From Flavobacterium sp. H122 (GTDB taxonomy: Bacteria > Bacteroidota > Bacteroidia > Flavobacteriales > Flavobacteriaceae): 64,000 bases of DNA. Under the pieces are notes generated by a model. The model did not search any database and had not been told where the DNA came from. It was given only the letters and a program-made list of their open reading frames with translations. Below, piece by piece: positions 46,692 to 55,742 of the stretch. The position numbers were made by a program, and so were the translations under genes. Every line of letters begins with the position of its first letter. The first letter of the stretch is position 1. The DNA is taken from assembly GCF_004959765.1 (NCBI RefSeq), contig NZ_SJZD01000010.1, positions 1,118 through 65,117 of the forward strand, given 5' to 3'.

Positions 46692-48086
46692 TTACTTTAC
46701 TATTTTGAATAATTTATCAGAAGCTCTCACTTTAAAAGGTACTGAAAAAGTAATTTTATCACCTTCTTTAGCCACAGTTCCTTCTTGGCCGTTTACAAAT
46801 AATTGCTCTACAATTAATTGTTTTTCACCGGTAGTAGGTCCTTGGATTAATACTGTATCCCCTGCTTTCAATTCATGGTTTGTTATGGTAAACTGACCCA
46901 CTTGAGATTTAGAATAATAGTGTTCACCTTTACCCACCATTACTTTTTTAACCGCAATACGCTGACGAAGTGTTTTAGGTTTTTCCGTTGTCAGTTCATT
47001 AACGTTTGCTTCAAAATCTGTTGCTTTTGCCAAACTGATTCCGGTAAGTTCACCTGATTTTTTAAATTTCAGCGCTTCTGATTTTCCTTTACGGAAAATT
47101 TTATTTCCTACCTGAATCCCTTTTCTTAATCGAACCTGATCTTCCAGAGATAAATGCGTTGTTTCCAAACATTCGGTAGAACAGCAGTGTTCCATTTTTT
47201 CAGCACATTCATCGCATTGGATAAACAATAAATGACAGCCATCGTTAGCACAATTGGTATGATTATCACATGGTTTACCACATTGATGGCACTGTGAAAT
47301 AATATCATCAGTAATTCTTTCACCTAAACGATGGTCAAACACGAAGTTTTTACCAATGAATTTACTCTCGATACCTTCCTCTTTTATCTGACGGGCATAA
47401 TTAATGATTCCGCCCTCCAACTGATATACGTTTTTGAAACCCTGATGTTTAAAATATGCCGAAGCTTTTTCGCAACGGATACCACCGGTACAGTACATTA
47501 CCAGATTCTTTTCTTCTTTGAAATCTTTTAATTGCTCATTAATGATTGGCAACGATTCACGGAACGTTTCCACATCCGGTGTAATGGCTCCTTTAAAATG
47601 TCCGACTTCACTTTCGTAGTGATTTCTAAAATCTACCACTATAGTATTAGGGTCGTCTAAAATATCATTGAATGCTTTTGCATTTAAGTGAACTCCTTTA
47701 TTAGTTACATCAAAAGTCTCGTCGTTCAATCCATCAGCAACGATTTTATGACGCACTTTAACAGTAAGTTTGAGGAAAGAATGGTCATCGTGTTCTACAG
47801 CAACATTAATACGAATGCCTTTCATAAAATCGTAAGCTTCCAGTGTATCGCGGAATGTTTCAAAATTTTCGGCAGGAACACTCATTTGCGCATTAATACC
47901 TTCTTTAGCCACATACACACGGCCAAGAGCATCCAGCTTGTTCCAAGCTAAAAATAAATCGTTACGAAATTGTTGAGGGTTTTCAATGTGCGCGTATTGA
48001 TAGAAAGAAATGGTAAAACGCTGCTTACCCGCCTGATCGATTAATTCAGCTCTTTCTTCTGCGCTTAAGGTGTTATACAGTTGCAT
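46692..48086 (-). CDS. trhO: tRNA uridine(34) hydroxylase TrhO (rhodanese family) fused to a U32-like C-terminal domain
   Basis: TrhO (YceA) uses molecular oxygen to form 5-hydroxyuridine at tRNA U34. The start MQLYNTLSAEERAELI at 48086 is chosen over an ATG ten codons upstream. An N-terminal domain (1-110) precedes the rhodanese domain (about 120-230), with the active-site loop MYCTGGIRCEKAS. A zinc-like cysteine cluster follows (CHQCGKPCDNHTNC ... CDECAEKMEHCC). Beyond the usual length of about 350, this 464-residue protein adds about 110 residues. The last 85 (VMVGKGEHYYSKSQVGQF ... ASDKLFKIV) match the C-terminal domain of the adjacent TrhP. It leads a three-gene operon. Confidence 0.9.
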   Translation of the reverse strand: MQLYNTLSAEERAELIDQAGKQRFTISFYQYAHIENPQQFRNDLFLAWNKLDALGRVYVAKEGINAQMSVPAENFETFRDTLEAYDFMKGIRINVAVEHDDHSFLKLTVKVRHKIVADGLNDETFDVTNKGVHLNAKAFNDILDDPNTIVVDFRNHYESEVGHFKGAITPDVETFRESLPIINEQLKDFKEEKNLVMYCTGGIRCEKASAYFKHQGFKNVYQLEGGIINYARQIKEEGIESKFIGKNFVFDHRLGERITDDIISQCHQCGKPCDNHTNCANDGCHLLFIQCDECAEKMEHCCSTECLETTHLSLEDQVRLRKGIQVGNKIFRKGKSEALKFKKSGELTGISLAKATDFEANVNELTTEKPKTLRQRIAVKKVMVGKGEHYYSKSQVGQFTITNHELKAGDTVLIQGPTTGEKQLIVEQLFVNGQEGTVAKEGDKITFSVPFKVRASDKLFKIVK

Positions 48087-48150
48087 GCTATAAACTTTAA
48101 GTGAGATAATAAACAATATGTTGTGAATTCTAAATGGAAGAATTCGGGGG

Positions 48151-48179
48151 CAAAGGTATTGATTTTTAAATTATTTCAA
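48151..48179 (-). promoter_or_regulatory. Promoter of the trhO-trhP-ferredoxin operon
   Basis: On the minus strand TTG at 48179-48177, an 18-base spacer and TACCTTTG at 48158-48151, an exact -7 consensus. It overlaps the 3' end of dprA and lies 65 bases before the trhO start, so the operon can be expressed separately from dprA. Confidence 0.65.
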
Positions 48180-49269
48180 AATATTTCCCAGGCAAAGGTC
48201 TGACAACACCTTTTAGCTCCATATTCAATAATAACGAAGATAATTTAAAAACAGGCATTTGACAATCCAATGCTATAATATCCAAATGCTCCTTATTTAG
48301 TTTTTGCAAATAATCATATATGAGTTGTTCTTCATTGTCCAAAGAAATAAAAAGCTGTTTTTGAATTGCTTTAGAAGTATCTTTTTTCAAATCCCAATTC
48401 AAATGATAAATTAAATCAGTCGCATTTGTAATCAGTTGTGCCTTGTTGGTTTTAATCAAAAGATTACAGCCTTGGCTATACTTATCAGTAGTTCTTCCCG
48501 GCACAGCAAACACATCTCGATTGTATTCATTGGCCATATTTGCAGTTAGTAAAGAACCTCCTTGTTCTGCACTTTCTATGACAATTGTAGCTTCTGAAAT
48601 ACCTGCTACAATCCGGTTGCGTTTTACAAAGTTTTCCCTGTCAGGATTTGACGTACTCCAAAACTCGGTCATAAAACCACCGTTCTGTTCTATTTTGCGC
48701 ATGTATTTTTTGTGAACTTTTGGATAAATCTGATTCAATCCGTGCGCTAAAACACCTATAGTCTGCAACTCATTTTCCAAAGCAGTCTGATGTGCTGCAA
48801 TATCCACTCCGTAGGCAAAACCACTTACAATTATAGGATTTAAAGGCGCTAAATCATTTATAAGATTTTTACAAAAGTCAATTCCCTGAGGTGTTACCTG
48901 ACGGGTTCCCACAATGCTAAGTATTTTCCTGTTTTCAAGATGTATATTTCCGGCAGTAAACAGCAAAACCGGAGCATCAAAACATTGCTTTAAGCGTTCA
49001 GGATACAACGCATCCTGATAGTACAAAACGTTTATATTCTCCTTTACAATAAATTGAAGTTCGTTTTCGGCTTCTTTAAAAAGTTGGGGGCTTTGCAGGT
49101 TTTTAATAATGGCTGCTCCAATCCCGTCAATTTTTGCCAATTCGTTGGACTTGGCTTTAAAGACTTCTTCGGGAGAACCTAATGCAGTAATTAATTTTTT
49201 GGCAATCACGTCGCCAATACCTTCTGCTTTCAGCAGTGCTAAGGCAAATAATAAATCTTGATGTAACAT
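48166..49269 (-). CDS. dprA: DNA-processing protein DprA
   Basis: Rossmann-fold protein that loads RecA on incoming single-stranded DNA in natural transformation. The 367 residues comprise an N-terminal helix-hairpin-helix region (about 1-65, IDGIGAAIIKNL), the Rossmann core with SIVGTRQVTPQG, SGFAYGVDIAAHQTAL and EQGGSLLTANMANEYNRDVFAVPG, and a C-terminal winged-helix (DML1-like) domain from about 300. All core motifs are intact. No other competence gene is in the window. It is divergent from the SPOR gene. Confidence 0.95.
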   Translation of the reverse strand: MLHQDLLFALALLKAEGIGDVIAKKLITALGSPEEVFKAKSNELAKIDGIGAAIIKNLQSPQLFKEAENELQFIVKENINVLYYQDALYPERLKQCFDAPVLLFTAGNIHLENRKILSIVGTRQVTPQGIDFCKNLINDLAPLNPIIVSGFAYGVDIAAHQTALENELQTIGVLAHGLNQIYPKVHKKYMRKIEQNGGFMTEFWSTSNPDRENFVKRNRIVAGISEATIVIESAEQGGSLLTANMANEYNRDVFAVPGRTTDKYSQGCNLLIKTNKAQLITNATDLIYHLNWDLKKDTSKAIQKQLFISLDNEEQLIYDYLQKLNKEHLDIIALDCQMPVFKLSSLLLNMELKGVVRPLPGKYFEII

Positions 49270-49356
49270 GGCGTATAAATAATAAACACAAAGAAATGAA
49301 TTTTTAAATTGTTAATAACATTTGTTGATAAAATTTTTAATTCGGCTTGCATTCGT

Positions 49357-49364
49357 TACTTTTG
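49357..49364 (+). promoter_or_regulatory. -7 box of the SPOR gene
   Basis: TACTTTTG is an exact TAnnTTTG match, five bases before the ATG at 49370, which would give a very short leader. The position supports the shorter start over the ORF's first ATG at 49322. Confidence 0.45.
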
Positions 49365-49369
49365 TTCTT

Positions 49370-50317
49370 ATGAATATCGAACAATACATCTCGCAGTTAT
49401 TGTACCGTTATGCTTGTGTAACGGTGCCTAATTTTGGTGCATTTTTAACAGAAACTATATCGGCAACCATTCAGGAAAGCACTAATACATTCCTTCCGCC
49501 GAAAAAAGCAGTGTCTTTTAATTCGTACATCAAAAACAATGATGGATTGCTTGCCAATCATATTGCTCTGGCAGAAAAAATTTCTTACGAGGAAGCAGTT
49601 CATAAAATTGACGTGGTAGTAAACGAATGGTTTTCTAAATTACAAAATCGTGATTTTGTGATTTTAAAAAACATTGGCCTGCTTAAATACAATGTTGAGA
49701 ACAATATTGTATTTGAAGTTTTTGAACACACTAATTATCTTACTGATTCTTTTGGGTTATCTTCATATGTTTCTCCTATGGTTAAACGTGAAGTTTTAAA
49801 AACCGTTGTTACAGATGAAACTGTTCAGGAAGAATTAGAAAAAGAACCGGTTAGTTTTGAACCAGCAAATAGAAATCCGTTACGCAGTTTTGCAAAATAC
49901 GCAGCAATTGTGACGATAATTATGGGCGGAGGAACTTTGGGCTATGTGGGTTACATCAACCAACAGGAACAAAGTGAAACTTTAATTGTTCAGGCAGAAG
50001 TTCAAAAAGAAGTTCAGGCTAAGATTCAGGAGGCAACGTTTTTCATAAGCAATCCGACTCCGGAAGTTACTGAAAATAATATTCGACCATTCCATTTAGT
50101 GGCGGGCTCTTTCAGAAGTGAACAAAATGCACAAAAAGCAGTTGATGAATTAATTGAGAAAGGTTTTGCCGATGCCAGGATAATGGAAAAAAACGATCAG
50201 GATTTATATCCGGTTTTTTATGGAAGTTTCACAACCTATGCAGAAGCACAACAAGAACTTACTCAAATCCAGGCTAAGGACAATCCGGAAGCTTGGTTAT
50301 TGATAAAAAATATGTAA
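49370..50317 (+). CDS. HU-CCDC81 and SPOR domain protein
   Basis: The 315-residue protein has an N-terminal CCDC81-like prokaryotic HU domain (MNIEQYISQLLYRYACVTVPNFGAF, repeated in a second half to about 120). A single transmembrane helix lies near 187-206 (YAAIVTIIMGGGTLGYVGYI). The C-terminal SPOR domain (about 243-315) opens HLVAGSFRSEQNAQKAV. SPOR domains bind denuded peptidoglycan at division sites, so the protein likely links a cytoplasmic domain to septal cell wall. The start at 49370 is preferred because of the adjacent promoter box and because earlier codons lie in that box. A Bacteroidetes-specific architecture. Confidence 0.88.
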   Translation: MNIEQYISQLLYRYACVTVPNFGAFLTETISATIQESTNTFLPPKKAVSFNSYIKNNDGLLANHIALAEKISYEEAVHKIDVVVNEWFSKLQNRDFVILKNIGLLKYNVENNIVFEVFEHTNYLTDSFGLSSYVSPMVKREVLKTVVTDETVQEELEKEPVSFEPANRNPLRSFAKYAAIVTIIMGGGTLGYVGYINQQEQSETLIVQAEVQKEVQAKIQEATFFISNPTPEVTENNIRPFHLVAGSFRSEQNAQKAVDELIEKGFADARIMEKNDQDLYPVFYGSFTTYAEAQQELTQIQAKDNPEAWLLIKNM

Positions 50318-50350
50318 TTCGCAAAATGCCTTTCAATTTGAAAGGCATTT

Positions 50351-50384
50351 TTGATAAATATTCAATACAAACATTATATCTTTG
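50351..50384 (+). promoter_or_regulatory. Promoter of the thioesterase gene
   Basis: TTG at 50351-50353, a 23-base spacer and TATCTTTG at 50377-50384, an exact -7 consensus. The ATG at 50401 follows 17 bases later, which rules out the earlier ATG at 50293. Confidence 0.6.
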
Positions 50385-50400
50385 TAAAAAATTAAATTTT

Positions 50401-50913
50401 ATGCAACCTAAATTCCCGTCAGATTCATTAACTACATTAACTGATTTAGTTTTACCTGGTGAAACCAATCCACTTAACAACTTATTTGGAGGCGAATTAC
50501 TGGCTCGTATGGACAGAGCTGCAAGTATAGCTGCAAGACGTCATTCACGCCGTATTACAGTTACCGCATCTGTGAATCACGTAGCATTCAACAGAGCTGT
50601 TCCTCTGGGGAGTGTTGTTACGGTTGAAGCAAAGGTTTCAAGAGCTTTTACAAGTTCGATGGAAATTTATATAGATGTGTGGATTGAAGACCGTGAATCA
50701 GGACAAAAAACAAAAGCCAATGAAGCTATATATACTTTTGTGGCAGTAGATGAAACCGGAAGACCGGTAGAAGTTCCTCAGGTAATTCCACAAACGGAAG
50801 AAGAAAAAGCAAGATATGATGCCGCTTTGAGAAGAAAACAATTAAGCTTGGTTTTAGCCGGTAAAATGAAACCCAGTGAAGCAACTGAACTGAAAGCTTT
50901 ATTTATAGAATAA
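50401..50913 (+). CDS. Acyl-CoA thioesterase, hotdog fold (YciA/BFIT-like)
   Basis: Hydrolyses acyl-CoA to free acid and CoA. The 170-residue protein shows NNLFGGELLARMDRAASIAARRH, the hotdog helix with the catalytic acidic segment, then VTASVNHVAFNRAVPLGSVVTVEAKV and IYTFVAVDETGRP. The longer ORF from 50293 would start before the promoter, so 50401 is used. The C-terminal extension (about 130-170) is helical and charged. It is a single gene, followed by a strong terminator shared with the convergent purD. Chain-length preference is unknown. Confidence 0.92.
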   Translation: MQPKFPSDSLTTLTDLVLPGETNPLNNLFGGELLARMDRAASIAARRHSRRITVTASVNHVAFNRAVPLGSVVTVEAKVSRAFTSSMEIYIDVWIEDRESGQKTKANEAIYTFVAVDETGRPVEVPQVIPQTEEEKARYDAALRRKQLSLVLAGKMKPSEATELKALFIE

Positions 50914-50914
50914 T

Positions 50915-50943
50915 AAAAAAGCCGCTTTCAAAGCGGCTTTTTT
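50915..50943. terminator. Bidirectional terminator between thioesterase and purD
   Basis: Stem gccgctt / aagcggc with a TCA loop, flanked by A6 and T6 runs, between convergent genes. Confidence 0.9.
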
Positions 50944-50947
50944 AGTT

Positions 50948-52222
50948 TTATAGTAAATCCTTACCAATATCTTTCCTAAAATACATTTTTTCAAAAGTAA
51001 TTTTAGAAATACTTTCATACGATTTTTTCAATGCTTCAGGGAATGTTTCTCCATAAGAAGAAACCGCTAAAACGCGTCCGCCGCTGGTTACAACTGCATC
51101 ACCTTCAGTTTTTGTACCTGCGTGAAAAGCAATTGAATCTGTAACCTGATCCAAACCGGAAATTACTTTCCCTTTTTCATAATCCTCAGGATAACCTCCG
51201 GAAGCCACAATTACAGTTGTAACTGCTCTTTCGTCAATTTCCAAAGTTGCTTTATCCAATTCCTGGCTTCCTACTGCCTCAAATAATTCCACTAAGTCCG
51301 ATTTGATTCGAAGCATCACCACTTCAGTTTCCGGATCACCCATACGAACATTGTACTCAATAACCATTGGTTCACCTTTCACATTGATCAGTCCAATAAA
51401 AACAAATCCTTTGTATTCAATATTGTCTTTTTGAAGTCCTTCAATAGTTGGTTTAACTATTCGGTTTTCCACTTTTTCCATGAAAACAGCATCAGCAAAC
51501 GGTACCGGTGAAACTGCACCCATACCTCCCGTATTTAAACCTGTATCTCCCTCGCCGATTCGTTTATAGTCTTTGGCTGTTGGAAGTATTTTATATGATT
51601 TACCATCTGTTAAAACAAAACAGCTCAATTCGATTCCGTCAAGAAATTCCTCGATTACCACTTTTGAAGAAGCATCTCCAAATTTGGCATCAACCAACAT
51701 GTTTCTTAATTCTTGTTGTGCTTCAGCTAAATCGTTTAAAATTAAAACTCCTTTTCCAGCTGCAAGTCCATCGGCTTTTAAAACATAAGGTGCATCTAAA
51801 GTTGTTAGAAACTCACATCCCTGCTCAACAGTATCTTTTGTGAAACTTTCATAACGTGCTGTAGGAATATTGTTTTTTACCAAAAACTGTTTGGCAAACT
51901 CTTTACTTCCTTCCAATTGCGCTCCAACTTTCGAAGGTCCAATCACAGGAATGTCATGTAATTGTGAATCATTTTTAAAGAAATCGTAAATCCCGTTCAC
52001 TAATGGATCTTCAGGACCTACCACAACCATACTAACTTTGTTTTCCAGTACAAAGTTTTTAACCGATTCGAAATCAAGTGGATTTAAAGCAACATTAACA
52101 GCAATTTGAGCTGTTCCTGCATTACCAGGTGCCACAAAAAGCCGCGAACATTTTTCACTTTGAAGCATTTTCCAAGCCAAGGCATGTTCTCTACCGCCTG
52201 AACCTAATAATAAGATTGTCAT
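50948..52222 (-). CDS. purD: Phosphoribosylamine-glycine ligase
   Basis: ATP-grasp enzyme joining 5-phosphoribosylamine and glycine in purine synthesis. The 424 residues start [19 protein letters not shown], the family N-terminus. Other signatures are [35 protein letters not shown] (ATP-grasp), [31 protein letters not shown] and [14 protein letters not shown]. It is full length and is the lone purine gene in the window. Upstream it shares a divergent promoter region with the CapK-like gene. Confidence 0.97.
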   Translation of the reverse strand: MTILLLGSGGREHALAWKMLQSEKCSRLFVAPGNAGTAQIAVNVALNPLDFESVKNFVLENKVSMVVVGPEDPLVNGIYDFFKNDSQLHDIPVIGPSKVGAQLEGSKEFAKQFLVKNNIPTARYESFTKDTVEQGCEFLTTLDAPYVLKADGLAAGKGVLILNDLAEAQQELRNMLVDAKFGDASSKVVIEEFLDGIELSCFVLTDGKSYKILPTAKDYKRIGEGDTGLNTGGMGAVSPVPFADAVFMEKVENRIVKPTIEGLQKDNIEYKGFVFIGLINVKGEPMVIEYNVRMGDPETEVVMLRIKSDLVELFEAVGSQELDKATLEIDERAVTTVIVASGGYPEDYEKGKVISGLDQVTDSIAFHAGTKTEGDAVVTSGGRVLAVSSYGETFPEALKKSYESISKITFEKMYFRKDIGKDLL

Positions 52223-52282
52223 TGTTGTGTTGTTTTATTACGCTGCGCTCCATACAGTTCGGCTGCGCCTCGAGTTGTTGTG

Positions 52283-52290
52283 CAAAAATA
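52283..52290 (-). promoter_or_regulatory. -7 box of purD
   Basis: On the minus strand TATTTTTG, exact to TAnnTTTG, 60 bases before the purD start. The leader between them contains a GC-rich patch with the repeated word gctgcgc (about 52240-52270). Confidence 0.4.
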
Positions 52291-52326
52291 GTTTGTTTAA
52301 AACGAATATGAAAACAGTTGTTTTCT

Positions 52327-52334
52327 TATTTTTG
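52327..52334 (+). promoter_or_regulatory. -7 box of the CapK-like gene
   Basis: TATTTTTG, exact to TAnnTTTG, 14 bases before the ATG at 52349. No TTG stands at normal spacing. Confidence 0.4.
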
Positions 52335-52348
52335 GTGAAACAGCAAAT

Positions 52349-53659
52349 ATGATTCGGTTTTTTGATTGGTCCCTGAAATTAAATGGTTTCCGCATGAAGG
52401 AATCCCAAGCCGAGTTTAACGCTATCCTGTGTCTTTCTCCTGAAGAACATGAACAATTCATTGAACAAAAAAAGATAGAAATTCTAGAATATCATTTACA
52501 AAACAATTCCTATTACAGACATTTTGTTGGAAAATCAGAAATTGAAAACTGGAATGATGTTCCGGTAATGACTAAAAAAGATTTTCAAAAACCATTGACA
52601 GAAAGGCTTTCACGAGGTTTTACCGAAAAAACTGTTTTTAAAAACAAAACTTCGGGTTCCAGCGGTGACCCTTTTATTTTTGCCAAGGATAAATATGCAC
52701 ATGCCATTACCTGGGCTTCGATTATTTACAGATTTGGCTGGTATGGAATTGATTTCAACAAATCATATCAGGCCCGTTTTTATGGAATTCCGTTAGATTT
52801 TATTGGTTATACCAAAGAACGGATTAAAGATTTTTTAGGGCAGCGCTATCGGTTTACTATTTTCGATTTATCCGATGCTGTGCTGGAGAAAGTACTTCAA
52901 AAATTCAAAAAAAAGAAATTTGATTACATCAACGGTTACACCAGTTCAATAGTATTGTTTGCCAAATTTTTACAGAAAAAAAATATCATTTTAACCGATT
53001 TTTGTCCGACACTCAAAGTCTGCATGGTTACTTCTGAAATGTTGTTTAAAGAAGATAAAGTCTTGATGGAAAAACAGTTTGGGATTCCTGTGGTAAACGA
53101 ATATGGTGCTTCCGAACTGGATTTGATTGCTTTTCAAAATTTGGATGGAGAGTGGCAGGTTAATGCTGAAACTTTATTCGTTGAAATTCTTGATGAAAAC
53201 AATCAATCCGTTCCTAATGGTACTGAAGGTAAAGTAGTGATTACCTCATTATACAACAAAGCACATCCGTTTATCCGTTATGACATAGGTGATATTGGTA
53301 TTTTGGATGAAAGAAGTACACTTGATCATCCTATTCTTAAAAAACTCATTGGTCGGACAAATGACATTGCGGTTTTGCCAAGCGGAAAAAAATCGCCTGG
53401 ATTAACCTTTTATTATGTCACCAAAAGCATTATTGAGGATGATGGAAATGTAAAGGAATTCATCATCAGACAAACAAAAATTGATGCTTTTGAAATTGAT
53501 TATGTGAGCGAAAAAGAATTAATGGCAACACAAATTGATAAAATAAAACAAGCCATTGATTTGTACTTGGAACCTAATTTAAATTTCACTTTTTACAGAA
53601 AAGAATCTTTGCAAAGAACCGCTAGAGGAAAACTGAAACAATTTCAAAGTTTGATTTAG
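52349..53659 (+). CDS. CapK/phenylacetate-CoA ligase-like adenylate-forming protein
   Basis: Member of the ANL superfamily related to PaaK and to the capsule protein CapK. The 436 residues contain the nucleotide loop KTSGSSGDPFIFAKD (near 110-122), VVNEYGASELDLIAF and RYDIGDIG. The C-terminal lid domain contains SLQRTARGKLKQF. The start at 52349 follows a -7 box; a second ATG at 52394 is possible. Its 3' end overlaps the convergent glycosyltransferase gene by four bases, placing it at the edge of the polysaccharide locus. It may activate an acid to decorate a polysaccharide. Substrate unknown. Confidence 0.85.
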   Translation: MIRFFDWSLKLNGFRMKESQAEFNAILCLSPEEHEQFIEQKKIEILEYHLQNNSYYRHFVGKSEIENWNDVPVMTKKDFQKPLTERLSRGFTEKTVFKNKTSGSSGDPFIFAKDKYAHAITWASIIYRFGWYGIDFNKSYQARFYGIPLDFIGYTKERIKDFLGQRYRFTIFDLSDAVLEKVLQKFKKKKFDYINGYTSSIVLFAKFLQKKNIILTDFCPTLKVCMVTSEMLFKEDKVLMEKQFGIPVVNEYGASELDLIAFQNLDGEWQVNAETLFVEILDENNQSVPNGTEGKVVITSLYNKAHPFIRYDIGDIGILDERSTLDHPILKKLIGRTNDIAVLPSGKKSPGLTFYYVTKSIIEDDGNVKEFIIRQTKIDAFEIDYVSEKELMATQIDKIKQAIDLYLEPNLNFTFYRKESLQRTARGKLKQFQSLI

Positions 53660-54408
53660 TTTCTATACTTCAAAAAACCTCTGACCATCCAGTGAATCAT
53701 ATAGTAAGCTGATTCTAAAATTGATAATTTTTCAACTTCGCGGTAAAATTGCCACTGGTATTTTAACAATGCTTTTTTGTCTCTTGAAAGAGAATTTTCT
53801 CGAATACGGTAAATAGCTTTGGGTTCCTGAATTCCGTGAGCAAACGGAATTTCTTTCAAGTATTTTAACCACAACCCCATATCCTGTCTTTTACGTATAT
53901 CCGGCATTGATTTTACGCCAAGTTTTTTTACGTCTATAAAAGCGGTCAGGCAACTTATAGAATTGGTTTTCAAAATATCAGTATACGTCACTTTTTGTGG
54001 GACGATAAAGTCTGAATACACAAATTCAAGATTTTCATTTGATCTTCGGTAAGAAGAAAATACAAACGGAATTCCGGTATTGTTTATAGTGGCAATACTA
54101 TTTTCTATAAAATCAGAAAACCAAATATCATCAGCGTCCAAAAAAGTCATATAATCACCATTAATTTCATTTATGGCTTTATTTCTGGCCTTGGATGCTC
54201 CTGAATTTTTATTCAACCGGATTAAATGAATGCGGTGATCATCTTCCATAAAATGCTGAATAATATCAACCGTTTTATCAGAAGAGCAATCGTCAACGAT
54301 TAACATTTCCCAGTTTTGGTACGTTTGATTTTGTACCGATTGAATGGTTTCAGTTATGAATTTTTCTGAATTGTATGTTGGAGTAATTATAGATACCAGC
54401 CCGTTCAT
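53656..54408 (-). CDS. Family 2 glycosyltransferase
   Basis: GT-A fold inverting glycosyltransferase of 250 residues: VSIITPTYNSEKFI at the N-terminus, MLIVDDCSSDKTVDI for nucleotide binding and MTFLDADDIWFSDFI carrying the DxD metal motif. A C-terminal helical part (RKRQDMGLWLKYLKE) matches the family catalytic segment. It starts right next to the sugar transferase gene and is the last member of the minus-strand operon. It probably adds one sugar to a surface polysaccharide or lipid-linked oligosaccharide. Donor and acceptor cannot be read. Confidence 0.92.
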   Translation of the reverse strand: MNGLVSIITPTYNSEKFITETIQSVQNQTYQNWEMLIVDDCSSDKTVDIIQHFMEDDHRIHLIRLNKNSGASKARNKAINEINGDYMTFLDADDIWFSDFIENSIATINNTGIPFVFSSYRRSNENLEFVYSDFIVPQKVTYTDILKTNSISCLTAFIDVKKLGVKSMPDIRKRQDMGLWLKYLKEIPFAHGIQEPKAIYRIRENSLSRDKKALLKYQWQFYREVEKLSILESAYYMIHWMVRGFLKYRN

Positions 54409-55740
54409 TTAATACGCTTTTTCGTCGCCTAAAATAAAATTTTTAATTGTAATCAATATTATTTTAATATCAAGAAATAAGGTCCAATTTTCAATATAAT
54501 ATAAATCAAATTTCAAACGATTTTCTACATCTTTATCTGTAAGCACTTCACCTCTAAAACCATTTACTTGTGCCAATCCTGTAACCCCTGGTCTTATATA
54601 ATGCCGTTCCATAAATTTATCAAAACGCTGAGCATAATCTTGATTAACACTCAACATATGCGGACGTGGTCCAACAACTGACATGTCACCTAAAAGAACA
54701 TTGATAAACTGCGGCATTTCATCTATACTTGACTTGCGTAAAAATTTACCAAGTCTGGTAATTCTTATGTCGTTTTTAGAAGCTAATTCGGTATCTGCCG
54801 TTGCATTTACTGTCATTGATCTAAACTTGATGCATTCAAATTCTTCATTATCCAGTCCGTGACGCTTTTGTTTAAAAAAGACCGGTCCTTTTGAATCCAT
54901 CTTTATTAGCAAAGCAACTATTGGGATCAACCATGAAAGGACAAAAACAATTATCAATAATGAAAAAACTAAATCAAATATCCGCTTAACCCAATAATTA
55001 AACCATATCTCAAGCGGTGTTTTCCTGATGGAGATTAAAGGAATATATCCATAATAATCCAAAAACATATTATGCGACAACGCCGAATTATCAGGAATCA
55101 ATTTTATGGTTTTGAAATTACTGTGTGCAAAAGCAATTATTTCATCGGAACAATCTTTTGAAACACTGTTAAGATCACAGTATATTTCGTCAGTTTTATT
55201 TTTGGAAATATATTGTTCAATTTCAGTAAATGAAATCCCGTTCGAAAAAAGCATTTGCAATTTGTATCCAAAATCGCCGTTCTTATTAAAGAAGTCTGAC
55301 AATTCCTGACTTTTTTCACTTTGCCCTATAATGATTACATTCCGGTAATTTCCCCCTAATATTTTGCGGTACTTTCTTAGCAGATAATAAATTCCGAATT
55401 TGAAAAAGCTTACCAATAGTGTAAGCAATATCAAATATTTAATAACTACAGCTACTGAAACTGTTCTTTGTGTAGTAAATAAAAGCGCAATAAACACTAG
55501 CGAAAACAATGCTAACTGTTTAAAAATTTTAGCAAGAATATTGCTTTGAGCCGTAAAGCGGTATACTTCATAAAAGTTGGTGTAATTAGCTATAACCGTC
55601 CATAAAAAAAGAAGCAATAGTGTGCTTTTTATACCAAAATAAGCATCATGAAATGTAAAAAGCAATAACCAGACAATCAAAAGAAAGTCTACCAGATAAG
55701 ATATAGGTCTGATGTATTTAGAATACCTGCCTACTGCCAT
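54409..55740 (-). CDS. Polyprenyl-phosphate sugar-1-phosphate transferase (WcaJ/CpsE-type)
   Basis: Initiating enzyme of exopolysaccharide synthesis: it transfers a sugar phosphate onto undecaprenyl phosphate in the inner membrane. The 443-residue form has four N-terminal membrane helices (about 15-125), a Rossmann-like CoA-binding middle domain (NVIIIGQSEKSQEL), then a fifth helix (about 270-295). The catalytic domain shows GPVFFKQKRHGLDNEEF, FECIKFRSM and VVGPRPHML. All family motifs are intact. It is operonic with uxs upstream (two-base gap). The sugar is likely glucose or a related residue. Confidence 0.93.
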   Translation of the reverse strand: MAVGRYSKYIRPISYLVDFLLIVWLLLFTFHDAYFGIKSTLLLLFLWTVIANYTNFYEVYRFTAQSNILAKIFKQLALFSLVFIALLFTTQRTVSVAVVIKYLILLTLLVSFFKFGIYYLLRKYRKILGGNYRNVIIIGQSEKSQELSDFFNKNGDFGYKLQMLFSNGISFTEIEQYISKNKTDEIYCDLNSVSKDCSDEIIAFAHSNFKTIKLIPDNSALSHNMFLDYYGYIPLISIRKTPLEIWFNYWVKRIFDLVFSLLIIVFVLSWLIPIVALLIKMDSKGPVFFKQKRHGLDNEEFECIKFRSMTVNATADTELASKNDIRITRLGKFLRKSSIDEMPQFINVLLGDMSVVGPRPHMLSVNQDYAQRFDKFMERHYIRPGVTGLAQVNGFRGEVLTDKDVENRLKFDLYYIENWTLFLDIKIILITIKNFILGDEKAY

Positions 55741-55742
55741 TA

